The notes beneath the pieces are model-generated. The model had not been told where the DNA came from, made no database searches, and saw nothing but the letters and a program-made list of their open reading frames with translations. The translations under genes were made by a program, and so were the position numbers. From a virus: a DNA stretch of 22,718 nt. Numbering within the stretch: position 1 is the stretch's first letter; each line of letters opens with the position of its first letter. Shown in pieces: positions 1 to 7,901 of this stretch. The DNA is taken from positions 1 through 22,718 of IMG/VR virus record IMGVR_UViG_3300002835_001171; one strand, given 5' to 3'.

Positions 1-254
1 CCTGTCATTGGCTGAACGCCTACCAACTCGTTAGCAATAACTGTTGGCATAACACGTCGAATCACTGGAAGAATCACACGGTTTAATGTGGCGATATTTC
101 CAGATGCAGTAGAACCTGAACTTGCGTTCTCACGCAAATACTTTTTGGTATTTTCGAGGATAACGCTCATTGAAGTACGCTTTGAACCTTGCAGGCCTTC
201 TAGCAATGCTTCTTTGGTCTCGTTCCAACGACCTTCTAATAATTCCTGTGACAT
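1..254 (-). CDS. 23: Major capsid protein gp23, N-terminal 84 residues (gene continues past window start)
   Basis: The reverse strand encodes the N-terminus of the T4-type major capsid protein, which forms the hexameric shell of the head. Only residues 1-84 are inside the window. Residues 55-84 (ATLNRVILPVIRRVMP, then ELVGVQPMT) match the conserved block just after the propeptide in T4-like gp23 proteins. ATG at 254 follows a strong Shine-Dalgarno sequence (AGGAG). The first ~42 residues are charged and helical-looking, as expected for a removable propeptide. An LRE tripeptide at 40-42 fits the (L/I)xE recognition pattern of the gp21 protease encoded upstream, so the mature chain may start at Asn43 (inference). 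It is the last visible gene of the minus-strand head operon and lies 22 bases after gp22. Confidence 0.93.
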   Translation of the reverse strand, partial: MSQELLEGRWNETKEALLEGLQGSKRTSMSVILENTKKYLRENASSGSTASGNIATLNRVILPVIRRVMPTVIANELVGVQPMT

Positions 255-276
255 TTAAGTCTCCTTTTTTTCTTTT

Positions 277-1374
277 TTACAGTCCGGCCAAGCGTTTAAG
301 ATCGATTACATTGCTTTCGGCAACTTGGTCATCTTCTTGAACACGGACGGATTTATCGCCAGTTTCTGTGGAATATGTTTCTGTAATCACTTTTTTACCG
401 GCTCTTACAGAACGATCTTCCAACACAGCTGGTAGATACTTTTCGAATGCATTTTTCAAACGTGACGTTTGAACGCTTTCTAGCAAATTACGCATTGTTT
501 CTTGCTTTTCTTTGTTTAAAGGAGCAAGCAAGAGTTCCATGGTGCTTTCGCGCTCATTGGACTCTTTAATAACACGTATTTCACGTTCTTTGGACTCCAC
601 AAGAACTTTTGCTCTTTGTGTGAGTTTGATGGCTTCAGACAATTTGTTATTCTTTTCAGCAATAATATCATGCAATTTACGAACTTCTGCTTTCTCATTT
701 AAATGAGTAGCACCAAATTCTGTTGCATATGCTTCAAAGATTCTACGTCCAAAATTGTTCTCGCGAGCAACTTGGATGTCTTCTTTTAACTGTCCTAGTT
801 CGGCCTTAAGATGTTGGCTAACAGCATTAGACATTTTCTTGGCAGATTCTGTTACGAATCGAGCTTTGAGACTTTCTAATGTACGACGAGCTTCACGCAC
901 TAAACGAACCTTAGTCTCTACGACATCACGTTTGTCTCTTGCAAATTCTTGAATCTCGCCAGCAAGTGCATGTACCACAAAGTTTTCTAATTTAGCTAAA
1001 CTTTCTGTGTGCATCTTGCGGTCTTTGCGCAGTTCGCCAATTTCTTCTGCTAATTTGGTCACCATAAAGTCGTTGAACTTTGTAGATGATTCTTTCATTT
1101 TAGCTTGGAACTTAACGCGATCTTCAACTAGTTGAGCTTTTTCAGCCTGCACTTGTTGAATCTCTGCAGCAAGACCATCTGTAACCATACGATCTAGGGC
1201 TTCCACCATCACTGTCTTGTCATGCTCATAGCGTTGTGCAAACTCTTCGCGTAGTTCTGCACGTACCTGTTCACGAGCTTCAGTCATCTTGGCTTCCCAA
1301 GCTTCTGTAATCTCGCTGCGAGTTTCCTCGTTGATCAAGTCGCTATCTAATAATGGTTTTATAATGTCTAACAT
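277..1374 (-). CDS. 22: Prohead scaffold core protein gp22
   Basis: 365-residue, highly charged protein made almost entirely of predicted coiled-coil helix: long Glu/Lys/Arg/Ala/Leu-rich stretches with few Pro or Gly between about residues 10 and 300. T4 gp22 is the major internal scaffold on which gp23 assembles; it is later degraded by gp21 and leaves the head. This protein is longer than T4 gp22 (about 270 aa), but its place between gp21 and gp23 is the canonical T4 order. The ATG at 1374 is preceded by AAGGA. Many (L/I)xE tripeptides are present, consistent with proteolytic removal. The call rests mainly on synteny plus coiled-coil composition, because scaffold sequences diverge quickly. 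Confidence 0.85.
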   Translation of the reverse strand: MLDIIKPLLDSDLINEETRSEITEAWEAKMTEAREQVRAELREEFAQRYEHDKTVMVEALDRMVTDGLAAEIQQVQAEKAQLVEDRVKFQAKMKESSTKFNDFMVTKLAEEIGELRKDRKMHTESLAKLENFVVHALAGEIQEFARDKRDVVETKVRLVREARRTLESLKARFVTESAKKMSNAVSQHLKAELGQLKEDIQVARENNFGRRIFEAYATEFGATHLNEKAEVRKLHDIIAEKNNKLSEAIKLTQRAKVLVESKEREIRVIKESNERESTMELLLAPLNKEKQETMRNLLESVQTSRLKNAFEKYLPAVLEDRSVRAGKKVITETYSTETGDKSVRVQEDDQVAESNVIDLKRLAGL

Positions 1375-1384
1375 TATGTTTTCC

Positions 1385-2023
1385 TTAGATTTTGAGATCT
1401 TTGATCAGCTTCATTACTTCGCTTTTCAAATATCTCTGTACCTTGTTGTCCGCGCTAGCGTCACGTGCCATCTCAAGAATTTTATGTCCGTGCTTCATGT
1501 TAAGAAGACCTTCATAGATTGCTGTAGGATAAGCATGAGGCGCACTAGGTTGGGCAACTACATCCACAGTGACAATTTCAAAGTCACTGACATGTCCGTT
1601 TGAGTCGTTGACATTTCCGGATCCACGACTTGAAACACCTAATTTAACACCAGAATCCAACATGGTTTTAACCAGTTGTCCCATTGGTGTTGGTAATACT
1701 TTTAATTTTCCGTAGCCGCAATGGCCTTCCATCCACATACCTTCAATCATGTGACTCACACGATCCAAGTTGATTTTTAAATCATCTGGATGATCTACTT
1801 CACCTAGTACACTATGACCAGTTTTGATTTGTTCATTGATAGTTTCTACTGCCTTGGCAATTTCACGTACAGGATACACACGCTCATTGGCATTTTTTAC
1901 ATCGCCCTCAATGCAAACACCCTTCATATAAAGGGTTTTGCCAGATCCATCTGCGGCTTCCTCAGTCAAGAGTTCAATCTTGGCCTGAGTAAAGCTCAGA
2001 TGTTCTTTTAGATATCGAGCCAT
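1385..2023 (-). CDS. 21: Prohead core protease gp21 (serine peptidase)
   Basis: 212-residue T4-type prohead maturation protease. It cleaves capsid and scaffold proteins after (L/I)xE motifs inside the prohead and then itself. Visible family hallmarks are the GEVDHPD block with candidate catalytic His78, the GVSSRGSG block with candidate catalytic Ser131 or Ser132, and the FEIVTVDVVAQPSAP block (Asp154 region) that closes the fold in herpes-assemblin-like phage proteases. The length matches T4 gp21 (212 aa). ATG at 2023 lies 9 bases after the core-protein stop, so it is probably translated by coupling; only a weak purine-rich RBS is seen. The order gp21-gp22-gp23 is conserved in T4-like phages. 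Confidence 0.93.
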   Translation of the reverse strand: MARYLKEHLSFTQAKIELLTEEAADGSGKTLYMKGVCIEGDVKNANERVYPVREIAKAVETINEQIKTGHSVLGEVDHPDDLKINLDRVSHMIEGMWMEGHCGYGKLKVLPTPMGQLVKTMLDSGVKLGVSSRGSGNVNDSNGHVSDFEIVTVDVVAQPSAPHAYPTAIYEGLLNMKHGHKILEMARDASADNKVQRYLKSEVMKLIKDLKI

Positions 2024-2032
2024 ATCTTCTTA

Positions 2033-2920
2033 TTAGCCTCTCGGAAATGGTGTTTTTGTGTTAACACCACTGGCTTGAGCTGTCGTTGGCTTTGGAGCCG
2101 CTGACAATTTAGAATTTGCGTTGCCTTTGCCAGGAACATTTTTAAATGTGCCTGCTTGTGGCAAATCGCCTGTTTTTGGTGCTGGACGACCTTGTGCAGT
2201 GTCACCTGTCATTCTAACAGGACTAGCTGCCATGCCTTTAGCACCAGAGTTAAAAGCAACTACGCTTTTAGTGTTAGCACCGTCGTCACCCATTTTAGGA
2301 GTAGCAACTTTGTCTAACTGTACGTTTTCCATCATTGACTCGTCGTCAAATGCTTGTGTGTCATCTTGAGCAAGTGCGTCTCCACCTAGTGGTTCGTCTT
2401 CGTCGCCAGCCAAATCGCTGTCAATTCCGTCGTCCATTTCGTCATCGCCGCCCATCATTGATTCAAATTCGGCCATCAATTCATCAAGCTTGTCTTCAAG
2501 ATCAACCACACGATCTTCTAATTCGCCTTCGTCATGACCTTGTTCCATGTCGTGAGTAAGTTCGTGCCCAGCTTCTTCAGCGTTGTCATCAAACTCTTCA
2601 TCATCTTCCATTGGCATGCCTTGCTCTTCGGTTTCAACATCGTCGATCAAGTCATCACTGGCATCACCACCCATCATGGCATGACCTTCGTCCATCTTTT
2701 CGTCATACTCGATGTCTTTAGCAACTTTCTTACCGGCTTTTTCAGCATGGTCGTCGCGTTCTGCATCAGACTCTTCGTCCAATGCTTCAGCATCGTCGTC
2801 CATGAGATTTTCGTATATCTCACGAGATTTTTCTACCACGATATCGTGGAAAAGCTCGCGAGCTTTTTGTTCTTCATCGTTGATTACGTATTCAATCAAC
2901 TGTTCAAATTTCGATGTCAT
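2033..2920 (-). CDS. Acidic prohead core protein (gp67/gp68-like)
   Basis: 295-residue, very acidic protein. Residues ~1-45 form a helical head (FEQLIEYVINDEEQKARELF and following) resembling the N-terminus of T4-like prohead core gp68. Residues ~45-190 are a low-complexity Asp/Glu-rich region that includes a short predicted coiled coil (EDRVVDLEDKLDELMAEF). The C-terminal ~100 residues are Gly/Ala/Pro/Lys-rich and probably disordered. It sits between portal and protease, where T4 carries gp67/gp68, the minor scaffold components that affect head shape. The start is taken as ATG 2920 because GGAGG lies 8 bases upstream; the longer frame from TTG 2935 would place the RBS inside the coding region. 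Whether it corresponds to gp67, gp68 or a fusion cannot be decided by eye. Confidence 0.75.
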   Translation of the reverse strand: MTSKFEQLIEYVINDEEQKARELFHDIVVEKSREIYENLMDDDAEALDEESDAERDDHAEKAGKKVAKDIEYDEKMDEGHAMMGGDASDDLIDDVETEEQGMPMEDDEEFDDNAEEAGHELTHDMEQGHDEGELEDRVVDLEDKLDELMAEFESMMGGDDEMDDGIDSDLAGDEDEPLGGDALAQDDTQAFDDESMMENVQLDKVATPKMGDDGANTKSVVAFNSGAKGMAASPVRMTGDTAQGRPAPKTGDLPQAGTFKNVPGKGNANSKLSAAPKPTTAQASGVNTKTPFPRG

Positions 2921-2952
2921 ATTGTGTACCTCCAAAAGTATGGCTCGTAATA

Positions 2953-2959
2953 TATTTAC
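2953..2959 (-). promoter_or_regulatory. Candidate late promoter -10 (GTAAATA) for prohead core/gp21/gp22/gp23
   Basis: Reverse-strand GTAAATATAT resembles the T4 late promoter TATAAATA. It lies 33 bases upstream of ATG 2920 with GGAGG between, in a true intergenic gap. It shares the TAAATA core with five other gene-start sites in this window. Confidence 0.5.
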
Positions 2960-2975
2960 ATATATTAGATAATAT

Positions 2976-3031
2976 TGGTAGTTTTAAAGCAGAAAACTGG
3001 TAGTTTTTTGAATAATTGTTAAACAATTATT
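2976..3031. repeat. Direct repeat pair and AT hairpin upstream of core-protein promoter
   Basis: TGGTAGTTTT occurs at 2976-2985 and again at 2998-3007, exactly 22 bases apart (about two helical turns). On the transcribed minus strand the repeats read AAAACTACCA and fall at roughly -35 and -57 relative to the GTAAATA box. The distal copy also closes a 6-bp hairpin (AAAACT ggt AGTTTT, 2993-3007). Next to it AATAATTGT-TAA-ACAATTATT (3011-3031) is a perfect 9-bp inverted repeat covering the stop codon of the small upstream gene. It is not followed by a U-run on the minus strand. A regulatory role is inference. Confidence 0.4.
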
Positions 3032-3251
3032 ACAGACCAGGTGCTACAGGAGGAGGTGCGTATTGTTGACGCACTAGTTTTAATTTTTCTTTGTATTCAT
3101 AACTACGCACATCATTCATTTGTCGTAGCTTGTTTAACTGACGCAGAGTCAGTCGAGTCTTTCTCAAATCGCCTAGTTTAAGTTGGCTGTTGTCCTGGCT
3201 TAGATCTTGATAAGCACCAGGAGATTTTTCGTATATTTCGTTGAGAATCAT
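3030..3251 (-). CDS. Small basic conserved protein between portal and prohead core genes
   Basis: 73-residue protein. It has an N-terminal IYEKSPGAYQDLSQDNSQLK segment, a basic helical middle (RKTRLTLRQLNKLRQMNDVR) and a Pro-rich tail ending PPPVAPGL. A gene of this size and style sits between portal and protease in aquatic T4-like phages and is usually annotated as hypothetical. It occupies the place of T4 gp67, but that protein is strongly acidic while this one is basic, so equivalence is not claimed. The ATG at 3251 is 8 bases after the portal stop; a TATAAATA box overlaps the end of the portal gene just upstream. It is probably a virion or prohead assembly factor, judged from position only. 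Confidence 0.7.
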   Translation of the reverse strand: MILNEIYEKSPGAYQDLSQDNSQLKLGDLRKTRLTLRQLNKLRQMNDVRSYEYKEKLKLVRQQYAPPPVAPGL

Positions 3252-3256
3252 ACCAG

Positions 3257-3264
3257 TATTTATA
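3257..3264 (-). promoter_or_regulatory. Exact TATAAATA late-promoter motif at the end of the portal gene
   Basis: The reverse strand reads TATAAATACTGG, an exact T4 late promoter octamer. It lies only 5 bases from ATG 3251, so transcription from it would give a nearly leaderless message for the small gene, or would mainly serve the genes beyond it. It may also be chance in an AT-rich genome. Confidence 0.4.
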
Positions 3265-5080
3265 CTCCGGGTACTCCAGGCGCACCACCACTTGGAGCAC
3301 CTGCGCCTGCTGCACCGCCCAAACTGTTGGCACCTGGACTTACACTTGGTGTAGGCTGACTGCCCGGAGCTCCTGCAAATTCACTTTGAGAAAGATCTTG
3401 ACCAGTTTGAATGTCTGCTTCCATACCTGCAGGAGTGATACCAATGGCACGTAGATCTTGCCCTTGTGTGGTTTCCAGATCTGGAGTGTCACGTTCTTCA
3501 CGCCAGTGTTGTTCGTTTTCCATGACTTCTTCGTCAGTAAGGCCTAGATAACGTTTCATTAAAAAACGTTTACTCATGTAAGGCAATGGCTCTAGTTGGG
3601 TAAATGCAGTGATTCTTGTGGTATCAAGTTCACTTTGACGATAACTGGCAAAGTTCTGTGGAGCACATAGTTTGATAGTAAACAAACCTGAATCAATATT
3701 GAATCCTCTCCAACGCATGAACATTTTAAACTCATCGTCTAGTTTTTGCATGATCAAGTTTTGCAATCGTATACAGTATTGGTTGAAACGATATTCTTGA
3801 ATCAGTGCAGTTCCTACTTTGCCGTCATTCATAGCAATACCACTATCATCAGGGCCTGTGGGCAAATAGCTTGAAGGCACACGTAAACCACGTGCCATTT
3901 TGTTGTTGAAGTATTTCAGATCATCAATTTCGCCAAGATTTTCGCCGCCTGGCAACACTTCTACACTGCTGCCACGTCCATCCGAAGTTTGTGGGAAAAA
4001 GTAATCTTCGTTAATGCTCAATGGATTATAACTGGAATCCATCATGTTAGCACCGCCACCTGTGTTGGTAGGAATACGCCGTTGATGCATTTCATTTTTG
4101 ACACGTTCTACAAACTGCATGGCCATATGGCTGGGCATGTTTCCTACATCAATCTTGAACAAACGTCTTTCTGGTGCACGTTGCACACGATAAATTAACA
4201 CGGAATCTTCTAGTAATTCTTTTTGTTTGTAAACTTTAAAAATATTTTCTAATATGCTTTGTCCAAAAGGCCAGAAAAAGTCCAGTCCTTCGTTCAAGCT
4301 TAGGTGCACAATATGACGACTGTCTATGCAACTTTCGTTCATGGCCTGTGTGAATCTGTTGTTGCCTACGCCTCCGCCTGCACCACCATAGCCACCACCA
4401 TTGGGTGCAGTGTAGTTGGTTTGTCCTGACGCTCCTGTGGCACGACTAACATAGTAATCTTGTGTGGTTTTTGAAGCCACACTCATGTTTTGAAAGTTGG
4501 GATTTATGTCTCTAATAATATACTGTTCGGGGCGTTTGCCTTCTGACTCGTTCACAATGACCCTGGCAACTTTGACCATGTCAACCCAGTACATTTCAAA
4601 TGTTTCCGGATCACGCAAAAATACCTGATCGCCGTATTTGATAGTATTACGGAACAGTTTGAACATGCGTTGATCTAGTTTGTTCAGTTTGGTCCACTGT
4701 TGCAGTTGCTTCTTAATAATTTCTATTTCGTGATCAGTTGGTTTGTCTGAAAAATGTATGTCAAATGGTGTTTCGTTATCTTGGTTTAGTTGTGTGCTGA
4801 ACTCAGCAATAATATCCAAACAAGCATTGACTTCTGAATCAGCATCCATATTTTCATACTGATTGTAACGTTCTACACGATTTGGATGGCCAGAATAAAC
4901 TTCAGGCAGTCTGCTGGCATAGTTTCTAAATGCAAAATCGTTGGGTGTTCCGCCAGTATAATCGCCTCCGCGTTGACGATCATATCCTGGTGCTCCAAAT
5001 TGGTTGCGACCCGAAATTGGACTTAGCTGTCCGCCTACCCCATCAGGTCCAGCGACTTTGAAATATTTTTTCCAAGACAT
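3260..5080 (-). CDS. 20: Portal vertex protein gp20
   Basis: 606-residue portal protein, the dodecameric ring at the head vertex through which DNA is packaged and to which the neck attaches. Recognisable T4 gp20 blocks include NRVERYNQYENMDADSEV near residues 67-84, the basic-acidic crown region, and the C-terminal wing/stem block with MARGLRVPSSYLPTGPDDSG and GTALIQEYRFNQYC. It is longer than T4 gp20 (524 aa). The extra length includes a Gly-rich loop (about residues 215-240, many Gly/Asn) and a low-complexity Gly/Ala/Pro/Ser tail after about residue 560. ATG 5080 is preceded by AAGGA and by GTAAATACTG, a late-promoter-like box. It is followed 8 bases later by the small basic gene. Confidence 0.95.
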   Translation of the reverse strand: MSWKKYFKVAGPDGVGGQLSPISGRNQFGAPGYDRQRGGDYTGGTPNDFAFRNYASRLPEVYSGHPNRVERYNQYENMDADSEVNACLDIIAEFSTQLNQDNETPFDIHFSDKPTDHEIEIIKKQLQQWTKLNKLDQRMFKLFRNTIKYGDQVFLRDPETFEMYWVDMVKVARVIVNESEGKRPEQYIIRDINPNFQNMSVASKTTQDYYVSRATGASGQTNYTAPNGGGYGGAGGGVGNNRFTQAMNESCIDSRHIVHLSLNEGLDFFWPFGQSILENIFKVYKQKELLEDSVLIYRVQRAPERRLFKIDVGNMPSHMAMQFVERVKNEMHQRRIPTNTGGGANMMDSSYNPLSINEDYFFPQTSDGRGSSVEVLPGGENLGEIDDLKYFNNKMARGLRVPSSYLPTGPDDSGIAMNDGKVGTALIQEYRFNQYCIRLQNLIMQKLDDEFKMFMRWRGFNIDSGLFTIKLCAPQNFASYRQSELDTTRITAFTQLEPLPYMSKRFLMKRYLGLTDEEVMENEQHWREERDTPDLETTQGQDLRAIGITPAGMEADIQTGQDLSQSEFAGAPGSQPTPSVSPGANSLGGAAGAGAPSGGAPGVPGV

Positions 5081-5097
5081 TTGATTTTTCCTTGCAG

Positions 5098-5104
5098 TAT
5101 TTAC
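5098..5104 (-). promoter_or_regulatory. Candidate late promoter box GTAAATACTG upstream of portal gene
   Basis: The reverse strand reads GGTAAATACTG 18 bases upstream of ATG 5080, followed by the RBS AAGGA. The same string with the same 18-base spacing precedes the gp48-like gene at 18853. It resembles T4 late promoter TATAAATA. Confidence 0.5.
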
Positions 5105-5110
5105 CGCATA

Positions 5111-7837
5111 TCAGTGTTGATAAGCTAATATCTTTCCCGACACATCAAGTTGACTGGTCATGACTCTGACCAGTTCATCTAGTTTGTTCAATTGTTGACT
5201 CATCAATGCCAGTTGTTCCGAATTATCTGTGGTCGTTGCAGTTGGTGTGATTGTTGATGGAGTATTATTGTTGGCTGTTTGTTGATTTATTTTGTCTGCA
5301 ATAGAAGTTGCAATGTCATTAATTGGTAACATCTTAGAAAAATCAGGCATCACACTGTTGAGCAAATCACTTGAAGAAGGCATTTTTGTATTCACAAATG
5401 TGTCCAGCATAGATTTCATACTGTTTAAATTGTCAGCTATTTTTAAATCAGGTGAAATAGTTTGAGTTAATTCTCCGCCAGCAGGCTGAACTGCTCGATA
5501 ATCGCTTATACTACTGGCTACTATTTTAGCAATGGCTTGTGGATCCATCTGACCAGGTTGATTTACTTCGCCCAAAATATTTTTAGCAAATTCTTTAATA
5601 AAATTTGAATTTTTAATATCTACAGGAATTTTGCCACGAGCCAAGGGCACAAATGCTTCGTCTTGCCCTGCTTCCCCTGCTAAAATATTGGTACCACCCG
5701 GTTTGGCTCGCACTATTCCGCCGAACTCAGCTTTTTGCTGTGCCAAACTGGTTGCGTTAGAAATTCGTTTGTTTAGGTGTTGCCCTGTTGATCTTTCATA
5801 CAGGCGGTCTACAATCTGTGCAGCTTCTTCTGCAGTTTTGGCCGATTTTAAACTGTTGCCGGCTTTTATTTCAGTGTTAGATAATTCCCACTGTATAAAC
5901 TCTAGTTGTTCATTCAATGATGATTGTTGTATGGGCTTGCCAAAATATTTTTCAAAATCTTTCTGGCGAGGCGGATGCCATTGAGCAATGCCATACGCTT
6001 TTCCACCGTCCCCCACTGCGGATATATTCAATCCTGGGCCAGACTCTGCTTGCAAATTTCCAACAATGCCTGCAGCTTGTTCTTTGGTCCAGCCTTGGCT
6101 TTGAAAATATGCTAGTGCAGTCTGTGCTGACCCTGTGGCACCTGCGCCTTTGATCTGTGTCTCGGGCGGCGCAGCTTCTTTGTCTGGTTGCGAAAGTCCA
6201 AAAAAATCTGCTATAGCAGTTCCAATTTTGTTTCCTATCATGGCACCACCAACTGCACCTGCCACTGTGCCAATTCCAGCAGTGGCACCACCAACAGCCA
6301 ATGCACCCGCAGTGCCGCCAATAGCAGTGGCACCATAATCCAATGCTTTTCTCGCCATGCCACCACCACCAGTTGATCCACCTCCAACTGACTTGCCGCC
6401 TGCAGGTTCTTTGGCCCCGGGCATGACTTTGTTGGCCATTCCGGCTGCAGTATTAGTTGCACCTGCCAATGCTTTCATTGCTTCAGTAGCAGGTGCAACA
6501 CCTGCTTGCACAAAACTCTGCAAGCTGTCTCTAGAATTCATCTGAGCAATACGTAATTCAACTTGTGATTTAGTAGTAGGATCTAGTCCTTTTAATTGCA
6601 GTTCTTGTTCAGCTTTGGCTCGTTCTCGTTGTTGTTCAGCAGTTTCTGCTGCATAACGAGATTGCATTTGTCCAATTTCTTTCATTGGCAACAAGAAATC
6701 ATTGGTAGCATTAAATTTGGCCAAACTTCCTAAGCTATCTCTGGTTTGACCTGCACCTTTGGCCAGTGCATTGATATATTCTTCAGCAGTGTAAGAGCCT
6801 TTGCTTAACATTTGAACTGCACCACTGGCAGTCATAAAAGTTTTGCTCATAGCGCTGACATCACCACCTACACCTTGTTGGAACTCTTTTAGTGCAGTTC
6901 CAGTCAGTCGCATTGCAATTTCGTTGTTGGCTTGATATTGTTTGGATGCGGCCAGATCACCTGCATCTGCTTTGCGTTTTAATTCATACTGTGTTTGATT
7001 AAATGCATCTTCGGCCTGTGCTTCATCAATTTTACTTTGCAATTGTTCAGCATTTTCACCTGTCAGTTTGCTTAGTAAATCTAGATTTTTAATATAAGCT
7101 GCACTTTGAACAGACAAATCTTTATTGATATTTGCAGAAGAAACACCAAATCCTTGTTGTTGTTTGACAAATAATGCTATACCTTTGTTGATGTCATCTG
7201 GCGTTTTGCCCAGCATTTGCAGTGCCCGGCCAACATCACTGCGTTGAATGTCATTGGCAGCATTGGCAAATGCCTTGGACCCAGTGGCAGCAGTGCCACC
7301 AAAATCTGACAATGCCTTGCTGTTTTCTTTGAGCAAGGCAGTCATGTCGCCCAACTGCTCAATGCCATAACCAAATTTTTGCATGCTTTCAAAAATTTCA
7401 GTCATACCTCCAGCAGCGGCCTGGCCACTGGAACTTAGATCTTTGTAGGTTTTAAATAGTTCGTCAGCTTGTTTACTGGCAACTTTGTTAAACTTGCCCA
7501 GTGCTATTACACCAACACCTACGGCACCTGCCAGTAGACCCAGTGGTCCTCCCAGTGCCATCAATGCTACACCAAGTGCGCCAAGTGCAGTTGTGACAGT
7601 TTCTACTCCGTCGGCCATGACTTCTGCACCCTGCTTGCCTTGATACATGGCCTTGGTAGTGTCAGCAATGGCCTTGCCCAGTGCTTTGTACAAACCAGCC
7701 TGGGCTGCAGTCAGTCCTTTGATGCCAGTCTGAGCATCTTTAAACGATTCAAACAGTTCTTTGGTAACAGGAATACCATTTTGAACCGAATAATAATAGT
7801 CGTCTATGGCCCGTTGTCGTTCGTCATCTGACATCAT
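5111..7837 (-). CDS. Tail tape-measure-like protein with internal tail lysozyme domain
   Basis: 908-residue virion protein. The N-terminal part has a long hydrophobic Gly/Ala/Leu segment (residues ~85-118) followed by Gln/Ala/Lys-rich helical regions to ~460. A second Gly/Ala hydrophobic segment spans ~505-545. A phage tail lysozyme domain lies at ~570-700: WTKEQAAGIVGNLQAESG carries the likely catalytic Glu (~598) and is followed by AYGIAQWH. Downstream, GGIVRAKPGGTN and GEAGQDEAFVPLARG match the GGI…GEAGxEAfvPL signature common at tape-measure C-termini. The C-terminus is Thr/Asn-rich and then helical. It would span the tail tube and locally open peptidoglycan during DNA entry. The start is chosen at ATG 7837 (or 7834), with AAGG 11 bases upstream; the GTG at 7849 overlaps that RBS. 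In T4 the tape measure (gp29) and tail lysozyme (gp5) are separate proteins. Confidence 0.8.
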   Translation of the reverse strand: MMSDDERQRAIDDYYYSVQNGIPVTKELFESFKDAQTGIKGLTAAQAGLYKALGKAIADTTKAMYQGKQGAEVMADGVETVTTALGALGVALMALGGPLGLLAGAVGVGVIALGKFNKVASKQADELFKTYKDLSSSGQAAAGGMTEIFESMQKFGYGIEQLGDMTALLKENSKALSDFGGTAATGSKAFANAANDIQRSDVGRALQMLGKTPDDINKGIALFVKQQQGFGVSSANINKDLSVQSAAYIKNLDLLSKLTGENAEQLQSKIDEAQAEDAFNQTQYELKRKADAGDLAASKQYQANNEIAMRLTGTALKEFQQGVGGDVSAMSKTFMTASGAVQMLSKGSYTAEEYINALAKGAGQTRDSLGSLAKFNATNDFLLPMKEIGQMQSRYAAETAEQQRERAKAEQELQLKGLDPTTKSQVELRIAQMNSRDSLQSFVQAGVAPATEAMKALAGATNTAAGMANKVMPGAKEPAGGKSVGGGSTGGGGMARKALDYGATAIGGTAGALAVGGATAGIGTVAGAVGGAMIGNKIGTAIADFFGLSQPDKEAAPPETQIKGAGATGSAQTALAYFQSQGWTKEQAAGIVGNLQAESGPGLNISAVGDGGKAYGIAQWHPPRQKDFEKYFGKPIQQSSLNEQLEFIQWELSNTEIKAGNSLKSAKTAEEAAQIVDRLYERSTGQHLNKRISNATSLAQQKAEFGGIVRAKPGGTNILAGEAGQDEAFVPLARGKIPVDIKNSNFIKEFAKNILGEVNQPGQMDPQAIAKIVASSISDYRAVQPAGGELTQTISPDLKIADNLNSMKSMLDTFVNTKMPSSSDLLNSVMPDFSKMLPINDIATSIADKINQQTANNNTPSTITPTATTTDNSEQLALMSQQLNKLDELVRVMTSQLDVSGKILAYQH

Positions 7838-7901
7838 AATGGGCAGCACCTTTTGTAATCAATGGTTTTTGTAGTCATAATTATATTTAGCGAGGATAAA
7901 A
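7838..7901. promoter_or_regulatory. Divergent intergenic promoter region between tape measure and gp26 operons
   Basis: This 64-base gap separates the two divergent virion operons, so it must hold at least one promoter in each direction or be read through. On the minus strand CTAAATATAAT (7880-7890) carries the TAAATA core 47 bases before ATG 7837. On the plus strand the same AT-rich box reads TTATATTTAG and is followed directly by the RBS GAGGA seven bases before ATG 7902. Confidence 0.5.

Noticed and set aside
2534-2950. Long hydrophobic plus-strand open frame opposite the acidic prohead core gene
   Set aside because: Antisense of Asp/Glu/Met-rich coding gives Phe/Val/Ile/His-rich frames by codon complement; no RBS or family match.
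2993-3007. AAAACT-GGT-AGTTTT hairpin as a transcription terminator
   Set aside because: The stem is only 6 bp of mostly A-T pairs, and on the transcribed minus strand it has no U-run after it; better seen as part of the direct-repeat arrangement.
6135-6545. Pro/Ala-rich plus-strand frames opposite the tape-measure gene
   Set aside because: Shadow frames produced by the Gly/Ala-rich hydrophobic segment on the real coding strand.
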